Below, piece after piece: positions 10,784-21,512 of a stretch of DNA of 64,000 bases (position 1 is its first letter; each line of letters opens with the position of its first letter). The position numbers and the translations under genes were made by a program. The DNA is taken from the NCBI GenBank assembly GCA_014803985.1, contig JAAVAO010000008.1, positions 38,877 to 102,876 of the forward strand, written 5' to 3'. The notes under the pieces are model-generated. The model saw only the letters and a program-made list of their open reading frames with translations. It was not told the DNA's origin and did not search any database. This DNA is from Treponema sp. GTDB taxonomy: Bacteria; Spirochaetota; Spirochaetia; Treponematales; Treponemataceae.

Positions 10784-11714
10784 CGGTCTCCCCCTTCGCT
10801 CCATTTCCTTTTTTTCTGTGCGACTCTATTTTTTCGAGTAAATTGGTGCGCGTTATAATCAAGCATATTATAATCAAAATTCCAGTCATCAACTTCAAAT
10901 CGTTTGCCGTCATATATATTTTATAGCCGTAACTTCGAGCCACCATCATCAAGGAGCGATATAGTATAGAGCCAACCAACACGCGCAACGTCTGAAGAGA
11001 AATTTTATTCGTCCTTATTATAAATTCGCCAAGCATAAGGGATGCAAGCCCCGAAACAACAACTCCTGTTCCCATTCCAACATCAGCAAAACCGTTATAC
11101 ATCGCTGCAAATGCCCCTGCCAAAGAAGCCAGTCCGTTTCCAAAACAAATGCCAATTCCACGCACCACGCTCGGATTAACTCCCTGTGAAATCACAAGCT
11201 GAGGGTTTGAGCCAAGAACACCCATTGTAAGCCCCAAGTCAGTGTGATAAAATAAATCCAAAAGAAACTTCAAGGCAAACACAAAAACAACAAGAAAAAT
11301 CGCAATTCCCCACTCAGAGTCAACGGCAGGAAAATGCACAGTCATAAATGTGTGTATTTTTGAAAAAAAAGTCGGAACACGAAGCAGGGAAATATTCGCC
11401 CTGTTAGACATAATCCTTAAATTGACTGAATACAGCATTGTCATCGTAAGGATTCCAGAAAGTAAATCAGGAATTTTTAGATACGTGTAAATTCCCGTTG
11501 TCACAAGACCTGCAAAAAGCCCCGCAACAAAGGCAACAAAAAGTGAAACTGACGGCGGAAGTCCCGATGAAAGGCAAGCGGCCAAAACACATGCGCCAAG
11601 AGGAAAAGAACCGTCAACTGTCATATCACAGAAATTCAGCACTCGGAATGTAGCAAACACTCCAAGCACCATAATTCCATAAATCAACCCTTCTATAATT
11701 ATAGACGAAATCAT
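10770..11714 (-). CDS. ABC transporter permease
   Basis: Multi-pass; FCDMTVDGSFPLGACVLAACL, LLSGILTMTMLYSVNLRIM typical of the uncharacterised/TrpY-type permease family. Confidence 0.85.
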   Translation of the reverse strand: MISSIIIEGLIYGIMVLGVFATFRVLNFCDMTVDGSFPLGACVLAACLSSGLPPSVSLFVAFVAGLFAGLVTTGIYTYLKIPDLLSGILTMTMLYSVNLRIMSNRANISLLRVPTFFSKIHTFMTVHFPAVDSEWGIAIFLVVFVFALKFLLDLFYHTDLGLTMGVLGSNPQLVISQGVNPSVVRGIGICFGNGLASLAGAFAAMYNGFADVGMGTGVVVSGLASLMLGEFIIRTNKISLQTLRVLVGSILYRSLMMVARSYGYKIYMTANDLKLMTGILIIICLIITRTNLLEKIESHRKKGNGAKGETDANS

Positions 11715-11807
11715 AAGGTCTACCTAATCTCAAACGCTTACTGCAAACGGCAAAAATAGTGCCACTCACTCCACTAGTAGACTGCCCAGCAAACTACCCT
11801 ACCATTG

Positions 11808-12791
11808 CTATTTTTCTGTAAGAACTCCGTTTTGAAAAATCAAATTCGCAGAATCAATCAATTCATCGCTCAACGCAATTCCACAATGAGCGGCTACATC
11901 CAAATCAATTAAAAAGTCTGAATCAGACGGCTCTGTCATAAAACGAATTGGCATTTCACTCGGCAAAGCGCCCTGTAAAATCGCAACAACCATTTCGCCA
12001 GTCGCTCGCCCCGCCTTATAGTAGTTAAAGCCACTCGCTATAAAAATGCCGCCTTCACGAGCCGCTGTCACATCGCCTGAAAAAATTGGTTTTTTAGCCT
12101 TTCCGAAAACATCCACCAATGCGGAAATTGCGCTGAACACAGTGTTGTCGGTAGAAAGATAAACGCCATCAACTCGGTTCACAATCGCCTCTGCAGCCTG
12201 CTTCACTTCGTCAGACTTTGTGATGCTTTGAGTAACAAGTGCAATTCCTGCCTCTTCGCACCCTTTTTTCACCAATTCAAGCGAACTTGAAGAGTTGTCT
12301 TCATTGCTTGTATAAATATAACCCAGTGTTTTTATCCCTGCAACCTCTGCAAACAACCGTATATGCTGGTCTGTAGGAATCGCATCGCTCATTCCAGTAA
12401 CATTGCCTTCGCCGTGTTCCAACGTTGTAACAAGCCCCGCTCCAAGCGGATCTGTAACAGTGCCAAAAACAACAGGTATTTCTTTCAACGTATTTGCGAG
12501 CGCAAGCGCAATCGGAGTTGCAATTCCAACCGCCACATCCACTTTTTCAGCCTTGAATTGAGAGGCAATTTGCGCGGCAGTTCCCACATCCCCATTGGCG
12601 TTTTGCAAGTCAAATTCCGCATCAATACCGGCCTCCTTCACAACATCAATCACTCCTCGCTCAATGTCGTCTAGAGCAATATGCTGCACAATCTTTGCAA
12701 TGCCAATTTTTGTCTTTTCGCTCTTTTTACAACCAGAAAAAAAAGCGCATGTCATAACAGCAACCATCATAAAAGAAAGAATCTTTTTCAT
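11808..12791 (-). CDS. ABC transporter substrate-binding lipoprotein (DUF534/TrpX type)
   Basis: Lipobox FFSGC; IGIAKIVQHIALDDIERGVIDVVKEAGID...VVFGTVTDPLGAGLV...GVYLSTDNTV. Confidence 0.9.
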   Translation of the reverse strand: MKKILSFMMVAVMTCAFFSGCKKSEKTKIGIAKIVQHIALDDIERGVIDVVKEAGIDAEFDLQNANGDVGTAAQIASQFKAEKVDVAVGIATPIALALANTLKEIPVVFGTVTDPLGAGLVTTLEHGEGNVTGMSDAIPTDQHIRLFAEVAGIKTLGYIYTSNEDNSSSSLELVKKGCEEAGIALVTQSITKSDEVKQAAEAIVNRVDGVYLSTDNTVFSAISALVDVFGKAKKPIFSGDVTAAREGGIFIASGFNYYKAGRATGEMVVAILQGALPSEMPIRFMTEPSDSDFLIDLDVAAHCGIALSDELIDSANLIFQNGVLTEK

Positions 12792-12809
12792 ATACATTCA
12801 CCTCAAAAA

Positions 12810-12827
12810 ATTTTAAACGTTTAAAAT
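12810..12827. promoter_or_regulatory. 18-bp perfect palindrome ATTTTAAACGTTTAAAAT upstream of the substrate-binding protein gene
   Basis: Read directly; 18 bp upstream of the MKK start codon (12791). Confidence 0.6.
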
Positions 12828-13321
12828 AGGCAACTAAAATAGTACGCAGGGCTGCTCCGCCACCATGCTACTGGAAGCCAGAAAATAGAAATGAAAAACC
12901 AACGCATCTTTCGCCATTTCTCACTGCAATTGGAAGAATGTTTTCTCCATTCTTTCCTTTGAGTTTTTAACGTGCAAGTTTGCAACACAAAATCGGTAGT
13001 AATCCCGCAGGAATTGCGCACTTCGTTAAAAAAACACTTTTTCAGCAACAAGAAAGCTTTATGCCTATTTTCAATAAAATGAAAATGTTTCTATAAATAG
13101 TAATTCTACTGAATCAGAGGACGAATGACAAGTGAATTGCAAGAAGAAATTAAAAAAAAGCACAAGAATTTACCTTAAAAAAAATGAATGAAGAGAGGAG
13201 TCTTCATCGCAAAAATGTGAAAGTTCTCCCCTAACTCAATAAAATTCCAGCATATATTTACCGATCAAGAATACTTCTCTCCTCATTCTCTTTGAAAGAA
13301 GAGTGTATTGCTCTGGAAGCA

Positions 13322-13483
13322 TATTGAAAAATGTATAATTTTATCATAAAACTATATTGAAAAATGTATAATTTTATCATAAAACTATATTGAAAAATGT
13401 ATAATTTTATCATAAAACTATATTGAAAAGTGTATAAATTTATGCTAAAATTATATTGAAAAGTGTAAGTTGAGAGGTGTACA
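13322..13483 (+). repeat. Five tandem ~33-bp repeats, consensus TATTGAAAARTGTAWAATTTTATCATAAAACTA
   Basis: TATTG of each unit begins at 13322, 13355, 13388, 13421 and 13454 (constant 33-bp period); the last unit ends at the ATG at 13484. Confidence 0.95.
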
Positions 13484-14800
13484 ATGCTTTTTCGCAAAAT
13501 AGAAAAACAAATCAAAGACTTTCTCACATCCCCCAGCAACAAAATTCTTCTCGTAACAGGCGCGCGGCAAATCGGAAAAACATTTATTATACGACAAATT
13601 GGAAAAAGTCTTTTTGAAAATTTTATCGAACTAAATATGGCGGAAGATGCCATTGGTCCTCGCCTTTTTTCAAATGTCAGAACAGTCCAGGACTTTTACA
13701 TTCAAACAAGCATAATCGCAGGTGCAAAAATGAAGGAAAAATCAAACACCCTTGTTTTTATCGATGAAATTCAAGAGTACCCAGAACTTTTGACCCTGCT
13801 CAAATTTTTAAAGCAAGATGACAAATTCACATACATTGCAAGTGGCTCTGCGCTCGGAATTGCACTAAAAAACACAACTTCAATTCCTATAGGCACTATT
13901 GAAAACCTCAATATGTTTCCCCTTGACTTTGAAGAATTTCTGATAGCAAATGGATTTAGTACAATCGCCATTGACGCACTCCAAAGTAAATTTCAAAGCA
14001 GGGAAACACTTGATGAAAATGTTCACAACAAAATTATGGACTTGTTCAAAAAATATCTATTAGTAGGAGGACTTCCAGACGCAGTGAATTCATTTCTAGC
14101 GAATTCAAATATTGTAAAATTAAGAAAAATTCAAAATGACATTCACCGTTTTTATTCCGCCGACGCTTCAAAATATGATGAAATAAACAAATTAAAAATC
14201 CGCCGAATATATGAAATGATTCCTTCAACTCTCGAAAATAAAAAAAAGCGAATTGTTGCAAAAAATATTGAAAATAAAACGGGAAAGCGATTTTCAGACT
14301 ACCAAGATGAATTTGAATACCTAATAAATTCGGGAATTGCGCTTGAAGTGCATGCAATTTCAAATCCAGCCTTCCCTTTGATTGAGTCAAGTCAAAAAAA
14401 TCTTTTAAAACTGTATCTCAATGACGTTGGGATTCTCACAAACATTCTATACAAACACAATGCAAATGCCATTCTTGCTGATGAATCAAGCATCAATTTA
14501 GGCTCGGTTTATGAAAGCGTTGTAGCAAGTGAATTAAAAGCCCACGGACACAGTCTTTTTTACTATGACAACCGCTCAAAAGGAGAAGTGGATTTTCTTA
14601 TTGATAATTATGACACGCTTTCTGTTCTACCACTAGAAATAAAGTCGGGAAAAAACTACACCGTCCACAGTTCATTGAACAATTTCACGAAAAACGATGA
14701 TTATAAAATCAAAAGCGCAATCGTCTTTTCAAACGAACGCACAATAAAGCACGTTGGGAAAATTGTGTATCTCCCCATTTATTTCGTTATGTTCTTATAG
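13484..14800 (+). CDS. AAA (AAA_14) ATPase with DUF4143 domain
   Basis: Walker A TGARQIGKTFIIRQ, Walker B LVFIDEIQEYPELL, MFPLDFEEFL, LKLYLNDVGILTNIL, YYDNRSKGEVDFLID. Confidence 0.9.
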   Translation: MLFRKIEKQIKDFLTSPSNKILLVTGARQIGKTFIIRQIGKSLFENFIELNMAEDAIGPRLFSNVRTVQDFYIQTSIIAGAKMKEKSNTLVFIDEIQEYPELLTLLKFLKQDDKFTYIASGSALGIALKNTTSIPIGTIENLNMFPLDFEEFLIANGFSTIAIDALQSKFQSRETLDENVHNKIMDLFKKYLLVGGLPDAVNSFLANSNIVKLRKIQNDIHRFYSADASKYDEINKLKIRRIYEMIPSTLENKKKRIVAKNIENKTGKRFSDYQDEFEYLINSGIALEVHAISNPAFPLIESSQKNLLKLYLNDVGILTNILYKHNANAILADESSINLGSVYESVVASELKAHGHSLFYYDNRSKGEVDFLIDNYDTLSVLPLEIKSGKNYTVHSSLNNFTKNDDYKIKSAIVFSNERTIKHVGKIVYLPIYFVMFL

Positions 14801-15066
14801 TCTCTTTCTTATTCCCACACCTTCTCCCCTCGCTCTCAATTCAAACAACCATCACGCGCCAAAACAATCATAAAAACGCAAGTCAGAACGTTTCAATCAC
14901 CCCCATCGCAGTTCCATCATAGTTGTATTATAACGTCGTCAATTGTTGTAAAGAATGCGCAACCAAAAATTTACTCTAAAATTTATTGATTTTTCAAAGC
15001 GTTTTCGTTGAGAATTGTCCGCTTTTCCGCTAAAATGAAAACTATCTTTTTTCAAGGGAGACTGCT

Positions 15067-18000
15067 ATGGCTGACATTCCGATTTTTGAAGCACTTCCAG
15101 AAGGAACTCCAAAATCAAACTTCGTGCATCTCCACGTGCATTCGGACTATTCATTGCTTGACGGAACGGCGAAAATTTCCTCACTCGTAAAAAAAGCACA
15201 CGATTTAAATATGCCCGCTCTTGCTTTAACTGATCACGGAAATATGTTCGGAGTTTTAAATTTTGAACATATCTGCCATGCAAATGGAATAAACCCCATT
15301 GTTGGTTGCGAATTTTACGTTTCCGAAACAAACCACAAAATTCAAGAAAGGACAAAATACGGCGGAAAATACTATCACTTGATTCTTTTATGTGAAAATG
15401 AAATAGGCTACAAAAATATGAGCCACCTTTCAAGCGCGGCTTACACAGAAGGTCTCCATTATGGAAAACCGTGCATAGACTTTGAAATGCTAAAAGAGCG
15501 TCATGAAGGCTTGATTTGTCTTTCCGCCTGCATTCAGGGGCAAATTCCACAGGCACTTTTAAACAATGATGACACATGGGCGGAAGAAGTTGCAAAAAAA
15601 TATTTCGAGCTTTTCGGTCCTGATCGCTATTATATTGAACTGCAAGATCACGGAATCCCCGATCAAAAAATCGCTGCAAAAAAAATGATTGCGCTTGCTG
15701 AAAAGTTAAACATTCCTCTCGTTGTGACAAATGACATTCATTATTGTGAAAAGGAAGACGCAGAGGCTCAAGACGTTCTTCGTTGCATCGGTTTTAAAAA
15801 ACAACTTGATCAGCCCCATCAAACTATGGGAGATGGACGCACAGAATGGTATTTTAAAACGGAAGAGGAAATGCGACTGCTTTTTCCAGACCACCCAGAG
15901 GCTTATGAAAACACGCTGAAAATTGCAAATATGTGCAACCTTCATATACGGCAGTATAAAACGCAGGAGTTAAAAGACTGCCTTCCTCGTTTTGACTTGC
16001 CAAAGGAATTTCAAAAGCATGAAGTGTACTCTCAAAATCAAGATGACTACGTTCGACACCTTGTTGAAAAGGGATTGAGAATGCGCTACAAGGAAATCAC
16101 CCCGGAAATCCGAAAAAGATGCGAATACGAACTTGCAATCATTTTTAAAATGGGATTTTCTGGATACTTCCTTATCGTTTGGGAATTTATAAATTGGGCG
16201 AAAGCGCATAACAAACCAATCGGTCCTGGACGCGGATCGGGAGCAGGAAGCCTTGTTGCATATTGCATGCACATTACCGACATAGACCCATTTCGATTCA
16301 ATTTGATTTTTGAAAGGTTCTTAAATCCAGAGCGAATATCAATGCCTGACTTTGATATTGATATGGATTTCGATTATCGCCAGGATATTATCGACCATAC
16401 GCGGGAAATGTATGGAGAATCAAAGGTAGGCCATATTGTAACATTTGGCACACTCAAGCCAAAGCAATGCATTGCAGATGTGGGGCGAGTTTTGGGAATT
16501 CCATTGAGTGAAGTCACCTTGTTAAAATCCTGCATTCCAGACAATCCAAAGGCAACTATACAGTCCGCATTCACTCCACCATCAGATAAATTCCCTGACG
16601 GCGGAAAACTCATTCCCTACAAAGACAATCCAAAATACAAAAAACTCTTTGAACTTTGCTTTAAACTTGAAGGCGTAAATAGAAACACCGGTCTTCACGC
16701 CTCTGGAATGGTAATAGGACTTACAGACCTTCCAAACTGGGCTCCTGTTTTTAAAGACCCCAAAACAGGAGAAGTTGGCGTTCAATACACAATGGATATA
16801 ATAGAGCCGTGCGGACTGGTAAAATTCGACTACCTCGGATTAAAAACGCTTTCTTTAATTAGATACGCCGAAGACATCATAAACAAACACAGAGCCCCTG
16901 AAGAACCTGAATTCCACATAGCAAACATAGATGAATGCGACAAAGAAACGTTTGAAATGTTCTGTAGAGGCGACACAGTTGCCATCTTCCAGTTTGAATC
17001 CCCTGGAATGCAAAAATGGATGAAACAACTCAAGCCCACTTGTATTGAAGATTTGGTTGCTATGAACGCCCTTTACAGACCAGGACCGATGGATTACATT
17101 CCTGTATTTGTACAAGGGAAAAACGACCCGTCCACAGTCCATTACCCGGACCCCTGCCTTGAAAACATTCTAAAGGAAACCTATGGCGTAATGGTTTATC
17201 AAGAGCAGGTTATGCAGGTTTCACAAAAAATTGCAGGCTTCTCGCTTGGCGGCGCAGATGTGCTTCGTCGTGCAATGGGAAAGAAAAAGCCTGAAGTTCT
17301 TATGGAAAAGAAAAAGGACTTCATAGCTGGCGCACTAAAGCAAGGCTTTACAGAACAACACGCCGCTGAAATATTTGAAATTATGACACCCTTTGCAGGA
17401 TACGGATTCAATAAATCGCATGCAGCGGCATACACTGTATTAGCATATAGAACAGGATGGTTAAAATGCCATAAGCCCGTTGAATTTATGGCTGCAAACC
17501 TCACAAATGAAATCAATTCAACTGATGGAGTGCCAACCTACATAGCAGAATGCAAACGGCTTGGAATCCCCATCGACCCGCCAGACATAAATCGTTCGGA
17601 CGTGCGCTTTGACGCTATTGACAACCACATAGTATTTGCGCTTATGGGCTTGAAGGGAATGGGTGAAGAGGCGGCAAAAACCATAGTCAGCGAACGAAAT
17701 GAAAACGGACCATACAAAAGTTTTATAGACTTTCTTGAGCGGGTTATGCAAAAGCAAACAGCCTACACAAACGAGGACGGCAAGGAAGTGAGAAAGGCAT
17801 TTGTAAACTCAAAAGCGATTGAAGCCTGCATAAAAACAGGAGCGTTCGATAAACTTGGCAAAAACCGAACAACTCTTCTGAACGATATGGAAAGGGCAAT
17901 CAAATACGTTCAAAATAAAGTCACGGGAACTGAAAACGGACAAGGAAATCTTTTTGAAGATACAAATGAAAAAGTGTACGATGACTTTGTTTTCAATGAT

Positions 18001-18705
18001 TTAGACGACCTTCCATCAATGGAAAGATTGAATTGGGAAATAGAAGTTGTTGGGTGCTATATATCAGGGCATCCGTTGGACGACTATGAAACAGTGATAA
18101 AAAATTCTGTAACCCTCACCTCTAAAAACATAGAAAGAGCGGCAAAGGAATCCCTTGCAGAAAAAAACGCAGAGGCAGGCGACCAATGGAAAAATCCGCG
18201 CGACTCGGGGAAAACATACACAATATTGGGTTTTGTACACAATATACACGAAATCGTTACAAAAAAAGGCAAAAACATGGCGTTCATAAAATTAACTGAC
18301 TATGACGGAGAAATGGACTTGACTGTCTTTCCTGACGCATGGGAAACCTTAAAGACGCAAATTCAAGACGGAAAAGTCTGCGCATTCAAGGGCAAAGTTG
18401 ATGCCACAAGGGAAACGCCGTCGTTCATAGTAAACAGCATTGAAGACCCTGCCGTTTTAAAGGAAAAAGCAATACGCGAAGTGCATATTGAAATAGAAGA
18501 CTCGTTCTCCGAAGAAAAATCGTTATTGCAAATAAAGGATTTTTTATTTGGACAATCGGGTAATTGTTCAGTATATTTTCATATAGACACAAAAAGCGGA
18601 CCTTATATCGTGAAAGCAAACTCGCAGCTCAAAATTTCAAACAACAGCGACATGCTTGAGAAAATTGGTTTAATGCCTTTGGTAAAGGACGTTTGGTGCG
18701 AATAA
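15067..18705 (+). CDS. dnaE: DNA polymerase III subunit alpha
   Basis: PHP N-terminus FVHLHVHSDYSLLDGT...ALTDHGNMFG; GRGSGAGSLVAYCMHITDIDP; PDFDIDMDF; C-terminal OB-fold text. Confidence 0.97.
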   Translation: MADIPIFEALPEGTPKSNFVHLHVHSDYSLLDGTAKISSLVKKAHDLNMPALALTDHGNMFGVLNFEHICHANGINPIVGCEFYVSETNHKIQERTKYGGKYYHLILLCENEIGYKNMSHLSSAAYTEGLHYGKPCIDFEMLKERHEGLICLSACIQGQIPQALLNNDDTWAEEVAKKYFELFGPDRYYIELQDHGIPDQKIAAKKMIALAEKLNIPLVVTNDIHYCEKEDAEAQDVLRCIGFKKQLDQPHQTMGDGRTEWYFKTEEEMRLLFPDHPEAYENTLKIANMCNLHIRQYKTQELKDCLPRFDLPKEFQKHEVYSQNQDDYVRHLVEKGLRMRYKEITPEIRKRCEYELAIIFKMGFSGYFLIVWEFINWAKAHNKPIGPGRGSGAGSLVAYCMHITDIDPFRFNLIFERFLNPERISMPDFDIDMDFDYRQDIIDHTREMYGESKVGHIVTFGTLKPKQCIADVGRVLGIPLSEVTLLKSCIPDNPKATIQSAFTPPSDKFPDGGKLIPYKDNPKYKKLFELCFKLEGVNRNTGLHASGMVIGLTDLPNWAPVFKDPKTGEVGVQYTMDIIEPCGLVKFDYLGLKTLSLIRYAEDIINKHRAPEEPEFHIANIDECDKETFEMFCRGDTVAIFQFESPGMQKWMKQLKPTCIEDLVAMNALYRPGPMDYIPVFVQGKNDPSTVHYPDPCLENILKETYGVMVYQEQVMQVSQKIAGFSLGGADVLRRAMGKKKPEVLMEKKKDFIAGALKQGFTEQHAAEIFEIMTPFAGYGFNKSHAAAYTVLAYRTGWLKCHKPVEFMAANLTNEINSTDGVPTYIAECKRLGIPIDPPDINRSDVRFDAIDNHIVFALMGLKGMGEEAAKTIVSERNENGPYKSFIDFLERVMQKQTAYTNEDGKEVRKAFVNSKAIEACIKTGAFDKLGKNRTTLLNDMERAIKYVQNKVTGTENGQGNLFEDTNEKVYDDFVFNDLDDLPSMERLNWEIEVVGCYISGHPLDDYETVIKNSVTLTSKNIERAAKESLAEKNAEAGDQWKNPRDSGKTYTILGFVHNIHEIVTKKGKNMAFIKLTDYDGEMDLTVFPDAWETLKTQIQDGKVCAFKGKVDATRETPSFIVNSIEDPAVLKEKAIREVHIEIEDSFSEEKSLLQIKDFLFGQSGNCSVYFHIDTKSGPYIVKANSQLKISNNSDMLEKIGLMPLVKDVWCE

Positions 18706-18721
18706 TTTTAGATAATAGGAC

Positions 18722-19321
18722 TTGAAAACTATGCAAGCATTATTTCACATTGCCTCTTATGCGGCATCCCTCTATGTTATTCTCTGTTTTATAAGAATAA
18801 TCTTAACGTGGTTTCCACAGGTTGAGTATTCAGTTGTTGGAAAATTTTTTTCAACGCTTTGCGATCCGTATCTCAATCTTTTTAGACGGTTGCCATTGAG
18901 AATTGGACTCATTGATTTTTCGCCGATGATTTCAATCGGCCTTCTTTCGTTAGTTTCATCGGTATTAGGCAATATCGCACAAACAGGAAAACTGTATATA
19001 GGCGGCATTCTCTCAAGTCTTTTTTTATTACTATGGAGCATATTTTCCTCTCTTATAACACTATTCATCATCGTTCTTGTGGTCAGGCTTATTGTAATGC
19101 TTTTTTCAAAACGCGAAAATTATTACAACTCCGTTTGGAGCAGCTTGGACAGTTCTCTATCTCCACTCATCTTTCGGTTAACAAAACCTTTTTCTTTCGG
19201 ACGAACACTAAATTACAGAAGTGCACTTATTCTCACAATTTTTGAGTTGATTTTAATTTCGGTTTTTGGAAATATACTAATCTCTATTATAGCGCAACTT
19301 CTTTTAAAGCTTCCATTCTAA
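18722..19321 (+). CDS. YggT-family membrane protein (two YGGT segments)
   Basis: YVILCFIRIILTWFPQVEYSVVGKFFSTLCDPYLNLFRRL followed by a second similar segment; downstream of dnaE. Confidence 0.85.
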   Translation: MKTMQALFHIASYAASLYVILCFIRIILTWFPQVEYSVVGKFFSTLCDPYLNLFRRLPLRIGLIDFSPMISIGLLSLVSSVLGNIAQTGKLYIGGILSSLFLLLWSIFSSLITLFIIVLVVRLIVMLFSKRENYYNSVWSSLDSSLSPLIFRLTKPFSFGRTLNYRSALILTIFELILISVFGNILISIIAQLLLKLPF

Positions 19322-19349
19322 TGAAAGCCATGGCAAAGCGAGAAAACAA

Positions 19350-21512
19350 ATGCAAATAAGCGCAATAAAAACGCCTGTAGAATCTCTTGGTGGTGTGGGC
19401 CCTGCAACAGGAAAACTATTTGCAAAGTTAAATATTTTCACGGTGGGAGATTTGCTTTCGTTTTATCCGCGCGACTATGAAGACAGACGAAAAAGAGTCT
19501 CTCTTTCACAATTTGAAATCGCAAAAGTTCACACCGTGGCGCAAGTCGTTTCACATCAATGGTTTGGATACAGTGCAATGAAAACTTTAAAAATTATAAT
19601 CTCTGATGGAGACACATCCGCCGCTTTAATTTGTTTTAACCGCCAGTTTTTGGAAAAATCGCTTCCTATTGGATGCATCATTTCTGTAACAGGCACTTTT
19701 TCCGTAAAATACGGGCAAATACAAAGCACTGCATTCGACGTAACAAAACTTGCAGAAAGCGGAAACGTTTTAGACTACAAGGATGCCCCGCTTCCTGATT
19801 CTATGATAATCCCAAACTATCCGCTCACCGAAGGATTGACGCAAAAAGTCGTGCGAAAAGCCATTGGAATGGCAATAAAGCAATACGACAAAGGCATTGA
19901 AACAGAATTACCCCAATACATAATTGAAATGCGAAAAATTCTTCCCAAATCTGAAGCAATACGGCTCATTCACCAAGGATCATCTCCCGAAGAAATACAA
20001 AATGCACGATATGCGCTGATTTATGAGGAATTGTTCAATTTGCAAACAGCGATTGCCGAACGAGCGTATAAACATAGAGGAGAAGTGCCTCCAGCGGATT
20101 TAAAGGCAATTCCAACAATCACAGGCGGTGAAAATAGAAATGACTTTGAAATTACAAAGGATGCATTTGAAAAAGACCTTTCTCCCCTGCAAAAGAGACT
20201 TTACACAAATCTGAACTTTTTTCTCACGCAAGACCAAATGAAAGTGATATGCCAAATGAACCACGACATTGACAGAGGCTATATGGAACGAAGCGCACTG
20301 TCAAGTTCTGAAAACATCCATCGACTTCCATTTACTATGCAGCGACTCTTGCAAGGCGATGTTGGAAGCGGAAAAACGCTTGTCTCCTTTTTTGCCTGTC
20401 TTCGCGTCATAGAATGGAAGGGGCAATGCGCCCTTATGGCCCCCACCGAAATACTTGCGCGTCAACATGCAGAAAACGCTTCAAAATTTTTAGAGCCGTA
20501 TGGAATAAAAGTTGCTTTTCTCACCGGCAATATAAAAGCATCTGGCAGAACAACGCTTTTAAAAGCATTAAAATCGGGAGAAATTGATATTTTAATAGGA
20601 ACACACGCGTTATTTTCAAAGCAAACTGAATACAAAGATTTGCAGCTTGCAATCATTGACGAGCAGCATAGGTTTGGAGTGGTGCAGCGGCAGGCAATTA
20701 TCGGCAAAGGGCGAAAAACAAACGCACATTCAAACATACCATTTGAACCTCATCTATTGATGATGAGTGCAACCCCGATTCCTCAAACGCTTGCCCTGAC
20801 AGTTTTTGGTGATTTGGACGTGTCCGTGATAAAAACAATGCCACACGGTCGAAAACCCATTCAAACATACCTTGTAAAACAAGGAAATGAAGCAAACGCT
20901 TACAATGCAGTGCGAAAAGAGTTAAAAGACGGTCATCAAGCATATTTTGTATACCCCGCAATAGACGCTGCAAACATAACGCAAGAACTAAAAAGCGCGG
21001 AGGAAGCATTTAAAAATCTTTCAGAAAACATCTACCCTGAATACAAATGTGCCCTTGTACATTCAAAGATAGATGACGAAGAGCAAATCCGAATTCTCAA
21101 GGAATTTCGAGAGGGAAAAATCAATGTCCTTGCATCCACAACAGTTATTGAAGTGGGCGTTGATGTGCCAAACGCATCGTGTATAGTTATAGAGCAGGCG
21201 GACAGATTTGGACTTGCGCAGTTGCATCAACTTCGAGGACGAGTGGGACGTGGTGCAGAACAGTCCTATTGTTTTTTAATTTACAGCAACAAAATCACGG
21301 AAACAGGCATTGAGCGAATGAAAATTGTACGACAAAACACAGATGGATTTGTCATTGCGGAAGAGGATTTAAAGCTTCGCGGGCCTGGAGAAATCACTGG
21401 AACTGTCCAGGCAGGAGCATTAACACTTGGAATTGCAGATTTATCGCGCGATCATGACATATTGCTGCAAGCAAGAGCAGATGCCTTTGAGTATGTTTCA
21501 AAAAAACACTAG
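19350..21512 (+). CDS. recG: ATP-dependent DNA helicase RecG
   Basis: GDVGSGKTLVSFFA, MAPTEILARQHAEN, DEQHRFGVVQRQ, MSATPIPQTLALT, STTVIEVGVDVPNA, QLRGRVGRG. Confidence 0.97.
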   Translation: MQISAIKTPVESLGGVGPATGKLFAKLNIFTVGDLLSFYPRDYEDRRKRVSLSQFEIAKVHTVAQVVSHQWFGYSAMKTLKIIISDGDTSAALICFNRQFLEKSLPIGCIISVTGTFSVKYGQIQSTAFDVTKLAESGNVLDYKDAPLPDSMIIPNYPLTEGLTQKVVRKAIGMAIKQYDKGIETELPQYIIEMRKILPKSEAIRLIHQGSSPEEIQNARYALIYEELFNLQTAIAERAYKHRGEVPPADLKAIPTITGGENRNDFEITKDAFEKDLSPLQKRLYTNLNFFLTQDQMKVICQMNHDIDRGYMERSALSSSENIHRLPFTMQRLLQGDVGSGKTLVSFFACLRVIEWKGQCALMAPTEILARQHAENASKFLEPYGIKVAFLTGNIKASGRTTLLKALKSGEIDILIGTHALFSKQTEYKDLQLAIIDEQHRFGVVQRQAIIGKGRKTNAHSNIPFEPHLLMMSATPIPQTLALTVFGDLDVSVIKTMPHGRKPIQTYLVKQGNEANAYNAVRKELKDGHQAYFVYPAIDAANITQELKSAEEAFKNLSENIYPEYKCALVHSKIDDEEQIRILKEFREGKINVLASTTVIEVGVDVPNASCIVIEQADRFGLAQLHQLRGRVGRGAEQSYCFLIYSNKITETGIERMKIVRQNTDGFVIAEEDLKLRGPGEITGTVQAGALTLGIADLSRDHDILLQARADAFEYVSKKH

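Noticed and set aside
12792-13060. T-box riboswitch ahead of the TrpXYZ-like transporter
   Set aside because: No T-box sequence (GGGTGGNACCGCG-like) or specifier loop found in the leader; the region instead carries a dispersed repeat.
13258-13653. 131-aa minus-strand ORF with YIFQYSFMIKL repeats
   Set aside because: Arises because the 33-bp repeat is a multiple of three and overlaps the ATPase 5' end; no RBS or family resemblance.
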